The notes beneath the pieces were generated by a model that was not told the origin of the DNA, did not search any database, and saw only the letters and a list, made by a program, of their open reading frames with translations. Shown here one piece after another: positions 1 to 7,896 of a stretch of 16,288 nucleotides of DNA. Within the stretch, counting starts at the first letter, position 1; each line of letters starts with the position of its first letter. A program made the translations under genes and the position numbers. The stretch comes from Candidatus Eiseniibacteriota bacterium (lineage in GTDB: Bacteria > JAFGKV01): the NCBI GenBank assembly GCA_025453925.1, contig JALOPK010000035.1, forward strand, positions 1 through 16,288, written 5' to 3'.

Positions 1-1413
1 GTGATCCCCGCGTTGCGGCGTCTGTTGGAGGACTTCCCCGACCACCAGAAGGCCTCCGATGCGGCCACCGCACTGGCTGACGCGTATGATGCCCTCGGAC
101 AACCAGCGCGTCGCGACAGTGTGCTGACGCGTTTGGAGAGCCGCGAGGGAGGTTCGGGCGCTGCGGCGCGAGCTATGTTGGCCTTCGCCGGGGAGAAGCT
201 GGATGCGGATCCGGTGCAGGCACGGGAGTTGCTGACGCGGATCATCGCGCGGCATCCCGGCACTCCCGAGGCAAGCGAAGCCCGGCTTCAGATCGCTCGG
301 TTTCTTGCGCAGGAAGGCAGACACGCCGAGGCCCATGATATGGTCGCACCCCTCTGCAGCGACGGGGATGCCGAGATCGCAGGCCGGGCCCGCATGCGGG
401 CCGCAGAGGCCGCCTACGAAACGGGAGAGTACGACGAGGCCGCACGGCTCTACCGTGATGCGTTGGACAGCGGCGCCTCGAGCATCGACAGGGGGGGCGC
501 ATGGTATGGGCTCGCATGGTCGCGGTTGGAGCTGGGAGAGCGCGACGCGGCCATCGAAGCCTTGATGAGGCTGTTTCGGGAACACCGGGAGAGCTCCGTC
601 TGGACCGATGGCGCGTACCGGCTCGGCCAGCTCCTTGCCGAGGCAGACCGGAAGAGGGAGGCCGCCGATGTCTATGCCGCGCTGGGCGAGAATGACGAAG
701 CGGGATCTCTTGGCCTAGACGCAATGTATCGGCGGGCATTGCTCCTTCGTGAACGCAAGGCGTATACCCAGGCAGCCGCGCTGTTGCGGAAGGTCGCAGC
801 CGGGAGCGACCGGGCCCTCGCCGTGCAGGGGCTGTTCGAGCTGGGCAGGACGCTCCACGAGCAGGGGAGGCTCACTGAGGCGACGGGCGCCTTCGTCGAG
901 CTCGCGGGCAAAGCTACCGAGGAGCGCATGGCACAACAGGCCATGTACTCCGCCGGCGTGTGCCAGACCACGATGAAGCGGTGGAAGAAGGCTGCCGAGT
1001 ACTTCGCTTCGGCGGCCGCCATGCCCGGCCCGGCCCGACCTGATGCACTCTTGGGCGAAGGCTGGGCGCGCGCAATGCTGGGTGAGCACGAGAAGGCCGC
1101 CTCCCATTTCGGCGCGCTCCTCCGAGAGACGCCAGACTACACCAAGGGCGCGGAAGTGTCTTTCCGGCTCGCGCAGAGTCTGCAGGAACTCGGACGATAT
1201 GCCCAGGTGGACAGTATCTGCCTCGAACTCGCCGTGCGGCAGGACTGGCCATACCCCGACCGTGCGCTGTACCTTGGAGCCACCGCGAAGGAGAAGATGG
1301 GAGACAGTGCGGGGGCGGCCTCCGCCTACCAGGAGCTGATCGCCCAGCATCCCTCCAGCAACCTCGTACCGTATGCCAAGGCGCATCTGGATGCGCTGGC
1401 CGGAGAAGGATAG
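1..1413 (+). CDS. TPR-repeat protein, 5' end probably outside the window
   Basis: The 470 residues visible are almost entirely tetratricopeptide-like helical hairpins, with recurring patterns such as A..LY..AL, GLAWSRLELGERDAAIEAL and FELGRTLHEQGRLTEATGAF. TPR arrays are protein-protein interaction scaffolds; no catalytic domain is seen. The frame is open from the first base (GTG) and no signal peptide or ribosome-binding site can be seen, so the real start probably lies upstream and this is a C-terminal portion. It ends in TAG 2 nt before the next TPR gene, whose Shine-Dalgarno sequence lies inside this gene's last codons, which implies co-transcription and translational coupling. Its place ahead of envelope genes suggests a periplasmic or outer-membrane-associated scaffold, but that is inference. 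The partner and exact role are unknown. Confidence 0.85.
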   Translation: MIPALRRLLEDFPDHQKASDAATALADAYDALGQPARRDSVLTRLESREGGSGAAARAMLAFAGEKLDADPVQARELLTRIIARHPGTPEASEARLQIARFLAQEGRHAEAHDMVAPLCSDGDAEIAGRARMRAAEAAYETGEYDEAARLYRDALDSGASSIDRGGAWYGLAWSRLELGERDAAIEALMRLFREHRESSVWTDGAYRLGQLLAEADRKREAADVYAALGENDEAGSLGLDAMYRRALLLRERKAYTQAAALLRKVAAGSDRALAVQGLFELGRTLHEQGRLTEATGAFVELAGKATEERMAQQAMYSAGVCQTTMKRWKKAAEYFASAAAMPGPARPDALLGEGWARAMLGEHEKAASHFGALLRETPDYTKGAEVSFRLAQSLQELGRYAQVDSICLELAVRQDWPYPDRALYLGATAKEKMGDSAGAASAYQELIAQHPSSNLVPYAKAHLDALAGEG

Positions 1414-1415
1414 CA

Positions 1416-3938
1416 ATGTTGTATGCCCTCGCGCTCTGCCTGGCGCTGACCGGTGGTGGTGACGGGGAGCTCACCCCCGAGGAAACGCTGTACTTTCAAG
1501 GCGCCCAAGCGTTCGACCGTGGAGATTTCGGCGCCGCGGCCACGAGTTTTCGGCAGCTCCTGAACCGTTCCCCCTCCGATCCCCTTGCCTGTCCCTCCCA
1601 TTATGCCCTGGCCGAGACATACTACAGCCTTCAGCAGTACCAGAAGGCTCTGGCGGAATTGGATCTCCTTGATGGCTCGTGCGAGACGACGCTCGGTCGC
1701 GGGAAGGTGCGCTGGCGGCGAGCCTGGGTGCTCTACCATCTCGAACGGCTTCCAGCGGCCGAAGAGGCCTTCAGGCAGGCCGGCGCGAGTTCCGACCTCC
1801 TCCCGAATGACCAGAAGGCGGCACAGGTCATGGCGGGTGATATCGCGATGGAGCTGGGCCGGACCGCCGATGCCCTGACCACCTACCGGGGGCTTGTGCG
1901 AAGCGACCTTCCCCTCGCCCTCCTGTGCCAGGTTCACTACAAGATCGGCCGGGCGGCACTGCTAGGGGAATCATACCAGGAGGCGTTCACTGCCTTCAGT
2001 ACCGTCGGACAGCTGGATGCCGGATCCGAGTTCGCCGACGATGCGGTGTACGGCAGGGCGTGGGCACTTCGCATGCAGAAGAAGCACGAAGCTGAACGCG
2101 GGACATGGCATCTGCTCGTCACGTCGCATCCCCAGTCCCCATTGGCGCCGGAGGCCCGTTTTCGCATGGGGGAAGCCCTGTACCAGCTGGGCAGGTATCC
2201 GGAGGCCATGGCGGCGTTCGATGGGGTCTCGCCGTCCAGCGATTTCGCGGATCACGCCATGTACTGGAAGGCGTGGGCCGAGTACCGGATGGAGGAGTAT
2301 TCAAAGGCCGCCTACACCTTCAGTCTTCTGAGGACGAGTTTTCCTCGCAGCCGGCTGGCCACGGACTCCCAGTTCAGGGCGGCGGAGGCGCACCGCGAGA
2401 GCGGGGAGTACGAGCTCGCGCTCCGCGGCTACCGTGTCCTCGTGGAGATGCAGCCCACCGAAGAGTATCTGATCCAGTCACTCTATGGGCTGGCACAAAG
2501 TGCCGCGTTTAGCGGCGATCTTGCCGAGGCAGAAAGCTACCGGACCCAGCTCCTGGCGACGGGGAAGGCGGGCGATTACGCTCCCCGGGCCTATTTTGAT
2601 CTGGGCGTCGCGGCCTACAATCGCAAGCAGTACGGCCGGGCAATCCGGGAGTTCACCGCCATGCTCTCCCGGTATCCGGGGCACTCTCTGGCGGATGAGG
2701 CGTGGTTCGAGCTCGGACTGTGCTATCTGCGGGAGGAGCAATACGCCGACGCCAAGCAGGCGTTCCAGCGATGCATCCAGTCGCCCGGAGGCGAGTTGGC
2801 GCCAGAAGCGGCGTATCAGCTGGGCTGGGCCTACTTTCGTAACGGTGAGTTTGACCGGGCGTCTGACCATTTCATGGATGTCAGTGCGAAAGGTGGGCCC
2901 AGGGCGGCGGACGCCAGGTATCGCGCCGGTGATGCCCTGTACAACTCCGGACGGTATGCCGACGCCATCGGGGTGTATCAGCAGGTCATCGACTTCGCAC
3001 CCGGTTCTGAGCTGGCGGCCACCGCACAGAACTCCATCGGCTGGTGCTACGAACGGATGAACCGTCCCGCTGAGGCGGTCGGCGCCTTCCGTGTGGTGGT
3101 TGACCGGTACCCCCGCAGCCAGGTATGGGATGATTCGGCCTACAAGATCGCCGAGTTCTACCACAGCGCAGGAGATCGGGCGCTGTCCATCCCGATCCTC
3201 GAGGCCTTGCGGAGCACGCCCAGCTCCCCGTTCTGGGACAGCAGCCTCCTCATGCTGGGGGAGGATCTCTGGAAGACCGGGCGCAAGCGTGAGGCGCGGG
3301 AGGCCCTGGAGTCGCTGCTGCAGCAAGCCGAGTCTCCCTTGCGCCGGGATGCCCTCCTCCTCCTGGCCGACGTCGGATGGGATGATCGCGATTGGGAACA
3401 GGCACGGTCCCGCTACTCCCAGTTCGCAGAGGAGTTCCCCTCCAGCGACCTGGCTGCACGGGCACTGCTCCGGGTCGCCGAGGTTCATGTCGCGCAGGAA
3501 CGCTGGGATCTGGCAGCTCCGGCCTTCACCCGAGCTTCCGTGGCGGGGGCTGATCGCGCCGCGTGTCTGGCCGGGAGTTGCCGCGCCCACGCAATGCTGG
3601 GCGCCTGCAATGAAGCGGATGAAGCCGCGCGGCAGATGGAGGCCGGGTTCCCTGTGGATGCCAGAACCGGGGACGCGCTTTTCTGGACGGGGAATTGCTA
3701 TGTGCTGAAGGGCGACGATGAAGCGGGAGCGCGGTTGCTGCTCAAGGTGCCGATTCTCTACCCCGACAGCGAGAGCGCCGATGACGCGCTGCTCCTGGCT
3801 GCCCGGGCGCGTCTCCGGCAGGGCCGCCAGGATCAGGCAGAGCGGCAGCTTAGACTCCTGCTGGAGAAATACCCGGGCTCCGAACTCAGGGGCGCTGCCG
3901 AGAAGCTCCTGACCTCGTTGGGAGGTGGCGCACCATGA
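1416..3938 (+). CDS. Large exported TPR-repeat protein (840 aa)
   Basis: The protein is a long solenoid of TPR units, recognisable throughout as repeats of the type A.Y..G...Y..G.Y..A...F (for example near residues 30-60, 245-280, 395-470, 500-570 and 745-835), with frequent YP.S and A..A helix-turn signatures. The first 12 residues are hydrophobic (MLYALALCLALT) and could be a signal peptide, although no Lys or Arg precedes them, so export is likely rather than certain. There is no lipobox at Cys8. The start is set by GGAGAAGGA at 1402-1410, 5 nt before the ATG. The stop overlaps the next start as ATGA. Multi-TPR proteins of this kind act as scaffolds, as in the YbgF/BamD-like families, but the array is too long and generic to assign. 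It is adjacent to another TPR protein and may be a diverged tandem paralogue. Confidence 0.88.
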   Translation: MLYALALCLALTGGGDGELTPEETLYFQGAQAFDRGDFGAAATSFRQLLNRSPSDPLACPSHYALAETYYSLQQYQKALAELDLLDGSCETTLGRGKVRWRRAWVLYHLERLPAAEEAFRQAGASSDLLPNDQKAAQVMAGDIAMELGRTADALTTYRGLVRSDLPLALLCQVHYKIGRAALLGESYQEAFTAFSTVGQLDAGSEFADDAVYGRAWALRMQKKHEAERGTWHLLVTSHPQSPLAPEARFRMGEALYQLGRYPEAMAAFDGVSPSSDFADHAMYWKAWAEYRMEEYSKAAYTFSLLRTSFPRSRLATDSQFRAAEAHRESGEYELALRGYRVLVEMQPTEEYLIQSLYGLAQSAAFSGDLAEAESYRTQLLATGKAGDYAPRAYFDLGVAAYNRKQYGRAIREFTAMLSRYPGHSLADEAWFELGLCYLREEQYADAKQAFQRCIQSPGGELAPEAAYQLGWAYFRNGEFDRASDHFMDVSAKGGPRAADARYRAGDALYNSGRYADAIGVYQQVIDFAPGSELAATAQNSIGWCYERMNRPAEAVGAFRVVVDRYPRSQVWDDSAYKIAEFYHSAGDRALSIPILEALRSTPSSPFWDSSLLMLGEDLWKTGRKREAREALESLLQQAESPLRRDALLLLADVGWDDRDWEQARSRYSQFAEEFPSSDLAARALLRVAEVHVAQERWDLAAPAFTRASVAGADRAACLAGSCRAHAMLGACNEADEAARQMEAGFPVDARTGDALFWTGNCYVLKGDDEAGARLLLKVPILYPDSESADDALLLAARARLRQGRQDQAERQLRLLLEKYPGSELRGAAEKLLTSLGGGAP

Positions 3939-5251
3939 AACGCCTGTTCGCGGCCATCGTCTGGGCGGCGGCGGTTCTTGCCCAGGAGACCCCGCCCGCA
4001 CAACCTGGGAAAGTCGAGGCGCCCGAAGAGGAAATCACCGTGTTCGGTGAGCAGCGCCAGCGCCTTGAGATGCGACGCGATGCCCGTGAGCTGGCATTGC
4101 TTGAGGATCAATTGCGGCAGCGATTCGGACTCAATCGCCCCAGCCCTTCCCCCGACCGGCTGCTCGACCGTGGTGTCGTTCTCACCGACTGTGCGCGTTT
4201 GGAAGTCCAGTCGCGGCCTGACGGAGCGGAGATCTTTCTCAATGGCAGGATCCTCGGTCAGACCCCCTCCTCGACCGGGGATCTCCCCTGCGGCCGCCAC
4301 GTGCTGACCCTGCGGAGTCGCGGCTATGAGCTGTGGAGGAACCCGGTGATGCTTCCGCCGTGGAATGCGGCCCGTGTGACCGCGACGCTGGATCGCAGGA
4401 TCTCGTACCAGCTTGATGCCGTCTGGAGCACCGAACAGACTCAAGACCTGCCCAGCGGACTGGCCGTGCTTCGCCCCGGGGAGGTGTTCGTCTCCGGTGG
4501 TGGCAAGGTGAAGCTTTGGGCGCGAGGCAAGCCGGTGCGTGAGTTGCGGGCCGACGGCATGACAGAACCGCGGGGCATGGCGCTGTCCGTCACGGGGCAG
4601 CACCTCTACGTCGCCGACCCGGGCTGTCACTCGGTATGGTGCTTTGATGCTGCCACGGGCGCCTTGGTCATGCGGCTCGTGGAGGGCGGGGGTCAGTCGC
4701 TTCACCAACCCACGGACGTGGCGGTAGGGCCCGACGGGCGGGTGCTCGTCTGCGATTCCGGGAATCACCGGCTCGTGTGGTTCAGCCCGCAGGGCCAACA
4801 CGTCGCCACGTGGGGCGGTCGCGGCGACACGCCCGGCATGTTCCAGCATCCTGAGGGGGCGGCCATCGCCGAGAATGGGCTGGTCTATGTGGCGGACTGG
4901 GGGAACAACCGCATCCAGGTGCTGACGCCGCAGGGGACTGTCCAGAAGATCTTCGGTGAGCGCGGTCTCGCTCCCGGGCAGCTCCAGGGCCCGACCACGG
5001 TCTGCTTGGAAGAAGGAGGCTACCTCCTCGTGGTCGATTCATTCAACGACCGCGTCCAGCGGTTCAGGCGCGATGGAACCATCGTCAGCGTCCTTCCGGG
5101 GGCGCAGGGCCTGGGGGCGTTCACCAAGCCCTTCAGCGCGGCGCTGGATCCATCCGGAGTCGTGTACGTCACCCAGCGAGATCGTCACGGCATTCTCGTG
5201 CTGCGGCAGGTTTGGGAGCAAGCGTATCTGAGCCCGGTGGGCTCCCCGTAG
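3935..5251 (+). CDS. Exported PEGA-domain plus NHL-repeat beta-propeller protein
   Basis: A Sec-type signal peptide (MKRLFAAIVWAAAVLA, likely cleaved before Gln17) is followed by a charged, probably helical stretch (about 30-66). A PEGA domain follows at about 87-155: SRPDGAEIFLNGRILGQTP, then the G..L.C.RHVLTLR pattern. Five or more NHL-type blades occupy about 175-428, each with a core such as EPRGMALS..LYVAD, QPTDVAVGPDGRVLVCDSGNHR, HPEGAAIAENGLVYVADWGNNRIQVL and LLVVDSFNDRVQRF. PEGA domains are thought to bind surface structures or membranes and NHL propellers bind ligands or proteins, so this is probably a periplasmic or surface binding protein without enzymatic function. It overlaps the TPR gene by 4 nt (ATGA) and has GGGAGGTGG at 3920-3928 as its ribosome-binding site. 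The lptE-like gene follows 10 nt later. Confidence 0.85.
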   Translation: MKRLFAAIVWAAAVLAQETPPAQPGKVEAPEEEITVFGEQRQRLEMRRDARELALLEDQLRQRFGLNRPSPSPDRLLDRGVVLTDCARLEVQSRPDGAEIFLNGRILGQTPSSTGDLPCGRHVLTLRSRGYELWRNPVMLPPWNAARVTATLDRRISYQLDAVWSTEQTQDLPSGLAVLRPGEVFVSGGGKVKLWARGKPVRELRADGMTEPRGMALSVTGQHLYVADPGCHSVWCFDAATGALVMRLVEGGGQSLHQPTDVAVGPDGRVLVCDSGNHRLVWFSPQGQHVATWGGRGDTPGMFQHPEGAAIAENGLVYVADWGNNRIQVLTPQGTVQKIFGERGLAPGQLQGPTTVCLEEGGYLLVVDSFNDRVQRFRRDGTIVSVLPGAQGLGAFTKPFSAALDPSGVVYVTQRDRHGILVLRQVWEQAYLSPVGSP

Positions 5252-5261
5252 AAGGAGCACC

Positions 5262-5759
5262 GTGCGAATCATCGCCGCCATCCCGTTGCTTGTCGCGATT
5301 CTGCCCGGCTGCTATTCGTTCTCCGCCCGCACATCGACCCATATTCGGTCAGTGGCAGTCCCCTTCTTCGAGAATCGGACGGACCGGTTCGGCCTGGAAA
5401 GCCAGGTGACGGAAGCCGTTGCCCGCGGTTTTCTCGAGGACGGAGATCTCCGCGTGGTGGCCGAACATGAGGCGGATTCCGTGCTTCGGGGAGTGATCAC
5501 CAGGTACGAGAACAAGGCCGCTGTCTTCGACCAACTGGAACAGGTCACGACCATGCGGGTCACCATCACGGCGGACATCACCTATCGAGATCTCGTGAGT
5601 GGCGCTGCGGTCTGGGAGCAGAAGGGGCTGTCCGCATGGGGCCAGTACCGGCTCGTTCCATCGACAGGATTGCCGGCCCAGACCGAGGAGGACGGCCAGA
5701 TCGAGGCGATCGGACGCCTCGTCCAGGAGATTCTCGCCCGGTCCATCGAGACGTGGTAG
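5262..5759 (+). CDS. lptE: LptE-family LPS-assembly lipoprotein
   Basis: At 165 aa this is close to the family length. A signal peptide ends in the lipobox LPGC, making Cys17 the lipidated residue. The body matches the LptE pattern seen outside Gammaproteobacteria: SVAVPFFENRT after the N-terminus, then an ADSVLRGVITRYENK segment, a RVTITADITYRDL strand pair and VWEQKGLSAWGQY. In the Lpt machine, LptE plugs the LptD barrel in the outer membrane and helps deliver LPS to the cell surface. The start is GTG, chosen because AAGGAG (5252-5257) lies 4 nt before it, directly after the previous stop, and because it yields the complete signal peptide. lptD is not in the window. The acyltransferase downstream fits an LPS-linked operon. 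The family call is good; orthology to E. coli LptE is by fold family rather than close identity. Confidence 0.8.
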   Translation: MRIIAAIPLLVAILPGCYSFSARTSTHIRSVAVPFFENRTDRFGLESQVTEAVARGFLEDGDLRVVAEHEADSVLRGVITRYENKAAVFDQLEQVTTMRVTITADITYRDLVSGAAVWEQKGLSAWGQYRLVPSTGLPAQTEEDGQIEAIGRLVQEILARSIETW

Positions 5760-5764
5760 CGGCA

Positions 5765-6724
5765 ATGCATCCCCGTCACCTCGCGGAGTGGGGTCTCCTC
5801 CGTGCGTTGACTCCCGTCGCGGGGAGAGTGCCACGCCCGGCTCGCAGGGCGGTGGCATGCATCCTTGCCGTGCTGGTCTACGACGTCATGCGCCTCAGAC
5901 GACGCGTCGTGGAGGATAACCTCTCCCGAGCATTCGGCGGGCACATGACCGTCCGGGAACGTCGGCGCATCGGACGCCGGTGCTACGAAGAGCTCGCGGT
6001 GGGGGCTCTGGAGATCGCCTGGATGACCAGGATGAGTCCTTCCCGAGTGGCCGCAGAGTGCCGGGTCGAAGGCATCGAGTTCCTCGAGGCGGTAAGGGCA
6101 TCCGGAACGGGCTGCATTCTCGCCACGGGGCACCTGGGGAACTGGGAGTATCTGGCTGCCTGCATGGCGGCCCGTGGCATGCCGATTACCGCCGTGGGCG
6201 CCCCGATGAGGAACCGTCGCGTGGACCGTTGGCTGCATGACTTCCGCACGGGCTTCGGAATGGAACTCATTCGCAGAGGGCGCTCGTCGGGCCGCGCCGC
6301 CGTCAGGGCTCTGCGGGCGGGCCGCATGCTGCTGCTCTTGGTGGACCAGGATGCCCGGCGTGCAGGAGTGTTCGTCGATTTCTTCGGGCATCCCGCCAGC
6401 ACGCCGGTGGGGGCGGCATCGCTGGCCTTGCATACCGGCGCTCCCATCATCCCGTGCCGGATCATTCGGGATGACGGAGGCCACGTGCTGCGCGTATATC
6501 CCCCGCTCGTGCGGCACTCCGCGGTTGACCGCAGGGAGTGGACTCGCGCCACTATGCAGGAGATCACGACCATGCTGGAGTCCTGGATCAGGGAGCGGCC
6601 AAGTTCGTGGTTCTGGCCCCACCGGCGATTCAAGACGCGGCCTGATCCTGCCACGAACAACGTTTCCTCCAACGCACGTGAAGGAGATCACCATGGACTG
6701 GACCCTCCTGATCATCAAGCCTGA
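5765..6724 (+). CDS. Lysophospholipid/lipid A acyltransferase, LpxL/HtrB family
   Basis: The protein (319 aa from ATG 5765) shows the family signature HLGNWE, with the catalytic His123 and Glu128 of the HX4(D/E) motif. It also has LLLLVDQDARRAGVFVDFFG (about 189-208), the TP.G.A.LALHTGAPIIP block (213-230) and a C-terminal SWFWPHRRFKTRP. These enzymes transfer a secondary acyl chain from acyl-ACP to lipid A precursors at the inner face of the cytoplasmic membrane. A hydrophobic stretch at 29-40 could be the membrane anchor. The frame is open back to 5636, but that extension lies inside lptE and is low-complexity, so the ATG 5 nt after the lptE stop is preferred even though no clear Shine-Dalgarno precedes it. 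The last 10 codons overlap ndk. Whether it adds laurate, myristate or another chain, or makes another lipid such as an ornithine lipid, cannot be told. Confidence 0.88.
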   Translation: MHPRHLAEWGLLRALTPVAGRVPRPARRAVACILAVLVYDVMRLRRRVVEDNLSRAFGGHMTVRERRRIGRRCYEELAVGALEIAWMTRMSPSRVAAECRVEGIEFLEAVRASGTGCILATGHLGNWEYLAACMAARGMPITAVGAPMRNRRVDRWLHDFRTGFGMELIRRGRSSGRAAVRALRAGRMLLLLVDQDARRAGVFVDFFGHPASTPVGAASLALHTGAPIIPCRIIRDDGGHVLRVYPPLVRHSAVDRREWTRATMQEITTMLESWIRERPSSWFWPHRRFKTRPDPATNNVSSNAREGDHHGLDPPDHQA

Positions 6725-7124
6725 CGCTGTCGCCGCCGGCCGGATCGGCGAGATTCTCGCCATGGTGACGCAGGCCGGACTTCGCCCGATGTCCATGGAG
6801 ATGCGTTACTTGGCAGAGGCCGAGGTCCGCGCCTTCTATCGAGTGCACCAGGGCAAGCCCTTCTACGAACCGCTCATGACGTTCATGACCTCGGGCCCAG
6901 TTGTCCTTTGTGCGCTCACCGGGGACGATGCAGTGACCGCACTGAGGGCGCTGGTGGGAGTGACCGATCCCCCCCACGCCGCTCCGGGCACCGTGCGGGC
7001 CAGGTTCGGTACCACGACCCAGAAGAACGCCGTACACGCCTCGGACAGTCCTGAGAACGGCGTCGCGGAAGTCTCGTTCTTCTTCCCGGCCGCCTGCCTG
7101 CTGCCCGGCAGACTCCCGGCTTGA
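6693..7124 (+). CDS. ndk: Nucleoside diphosphate kinase
   Basis: This 143-aa protein has the usual bacterial Ndk length. It transfers the gamma-phosphate from ATP to NDPs through a phospho-histidine in the cytoplasm, balancing NTP and dNTP pools. Visible markers are the N-terminal IIKPDAV (Lys9), FYRVHQGKPFYEPLMTFMTSGP (about 48-69), LVGVTDPPHAAPGTVRARF and the active-site NAVHASDSPENG with catalytic His115, ending in EVSFFF. All residues that normally hold the nucleotide (Lys9, Tyr49, Phe57, Arg85, Thr91, Arg103, Asn112) have a plausible counterpart. The start is fixed by AAGGAG at 6681-6686, 6 nt before the ATG. Its first 32 nt overlap the acyltransferase gene in another frame. Confidence 0.97.
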   Translation: MDWTLLIIKPDAVAAGRIGEILAMVTQAGLRPMSMEMRYLAEAEVRAFYRVHQGKPFYEPLMTFMTSGPVVLCALTGDDAVTALRALVGVTDPPHAAPGTVRARFGTTTQKNAVHASDSPENGVAEVSFFFPAACLLPGRLPA

Positions 7125-7150
7125 CAAGCATCGGCGGAGCGGCGTAACAT
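7121..7150 (+). promoter_or_regulatory. Candidate sigma70-type promoter at the ndk-yceD junction
   Basis: A perfect -35 hexamer TTGACA (7121-7126) is followed after 18 nt by TAACAT (7145-7150), a 4/6 match to TATAAT. The -35 overlaps the ndk stop codon and the -10 overlaps the yceD ATG at 7149. A transcript from this site would start around 7157 and lack that ATG, so it would serve rpmF and plsX rather than yceD unless yceD starts later. It may be a chance match. Confidence 0.35.
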
Positions 7151-7727
7151 GCAACCCCTCGTTCTTGATATCCCGGGGACTCCTAAGAATCCCTTCACCC
7201 TGACGATCCCCGTGGACGGAGCGCTGCTCGACCTCTCCGACGCGGAAGTCCGTTTTCCGACGCCCGGCACTGCAAGGGTTGATGTGGAACCGGTGAACGA
7301 GGGTTTTCTGCTGACGGGGCTGCTGGAGATACGGGTGCAGCTCGATTGCAGCCGGTGCCTCGCGCCGGTCATGCGTGACGTCAGTGAAGGTTTTCGGATC
7401 GTACTGAGTCGAGACCCTGCCGGAGGTGACACGGACGACGATTGGGTCTTCCTTGCCAAGGACGAACGGCTGTTCGACCTGGCACCGATCGTCCGCGACC
7501 TGATACTCGTGGCGTTGCCGGCAAAACCGCTGTGCAGCGATTCCTGCATGGGGCTGTGCCCGGAATGCGGGAGTGACCGTAACCGTGTTCAGTGCCGGTG
7601 CACCAGCATACCTGTTGACCCTCGTTGGGCAGCGCTCCAGTCGCTTCGGGCGCACGAGGATCCACCCGAGAGGGAGGAGGCCATCCATGGCACTACCGAA
7701 GAGAAAGATATCGAAGAGCCGGCGTGA
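7149..7727 (+). CDS. yceD: DUF177 / YceD-family protein
   Basis: A 192-aa protein of the DUF177 family, which nearly always precedes rpmF and is linked with 23S rRNA processing and ribosome assembly (also called YceD/Duf177; plant homologues act in chloroplast 23S rRNA accumulation). Features seen are the central LDCSRCLAPV pair (Cys67, Cys70) and the C-terminal cysteine cluster with Cys129, 133, 137, 140, 149 and 151 around LCPECG, then IPVDPRWAALQSL, which is typical of this family. GGAG at 7136-7139 lies 9 nt before the ATG. The last 41 nt overlap rpmF in a different frame, so translation of the two is likely coupled. The cysteines suggest metal binding, which is inference. Confidence 0.88.
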   Translation: MQPLVLDIPGTPKNPFTLTIPVDGALLDLSDAEVRFPTPGTARVDVEPVNEGFLLTGLLEIRVQLDCSRCLAPVMRDVSEGFRIVLSRDPAGGDTDDDWVFLAKDERLFDLAPIVRDLILVALPAKPLCSDSCMGLCPECGSDRNRVQCRCTSIPVDPRWAALQSLRAHEDPPEREEAIHGTTEEKDIEEPA

Positions 7728-7869
7728 CAAGCGCCGGACCCACTGGGTGCTCAGTGCTCCTGCAATGAGCCCCTGTCCCAAGTGCCACCAGCCGCGGCTA
7801 TCCCACCGCGTATGCCCGCATTGCGGCCACTACAAGGGCACCGAGATTCTGGAGGCCGAGGAAACCTGA
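7687..7869 (+). CDS. rpmF: 50S ribosomal protein L32
   Basis: A 60-aa basic protein starting MALPKRKISKSRRDKRR, the hallmark L32 N-terminus, then THWVLSAPAMSPCPKCHQPRLSHRVCPHCGHYKG. Cys30, Cys33, Cys43 and Cys46 form a CXXC...CXXC zinc ribbon, so this is the zinc-containing (C+) form of L32 rather than a zinc-free paralogue. GGGAGGAGG (about 7672-7680) precedes the ATG by about 6 nt. The gene begins inside the 3' end of yceD and lies just upstream of plsX, the usual bacterial arrangement. Confidence 0.97.
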   Translation: MALPKRKISKSRRDKRRTHWVLSAPAMSPCPKCHQPRLSHRVCPHCGHYKGTEILEAEET

Positions 7870-7896
7870 CGGGCTGAGATGCCTACGGAGGACCAT

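Noticed and set aside
2478-4001. Minus-strand open frame of 507 codons over the large TPR gene
   Set aside because: Antisense shadow of a repeat-rich coding region; no domain, no ribosome-binding signal and an Arg/Pro/Gly-rich composition.
5636-5764. Upstream in-frame extension of the acyltransferase
   Set aside because: It would lie within lptE and adds a low-complexity, Arg/Gly/Pro-rich segment; the ATG at 5765 gives the usual length.
5582-6796. Minus-strand open frame of 404 codons over the acyltransferase
   Set aside because: Antisense to motifs of a well-supported enzyme; the translation resembles no family.
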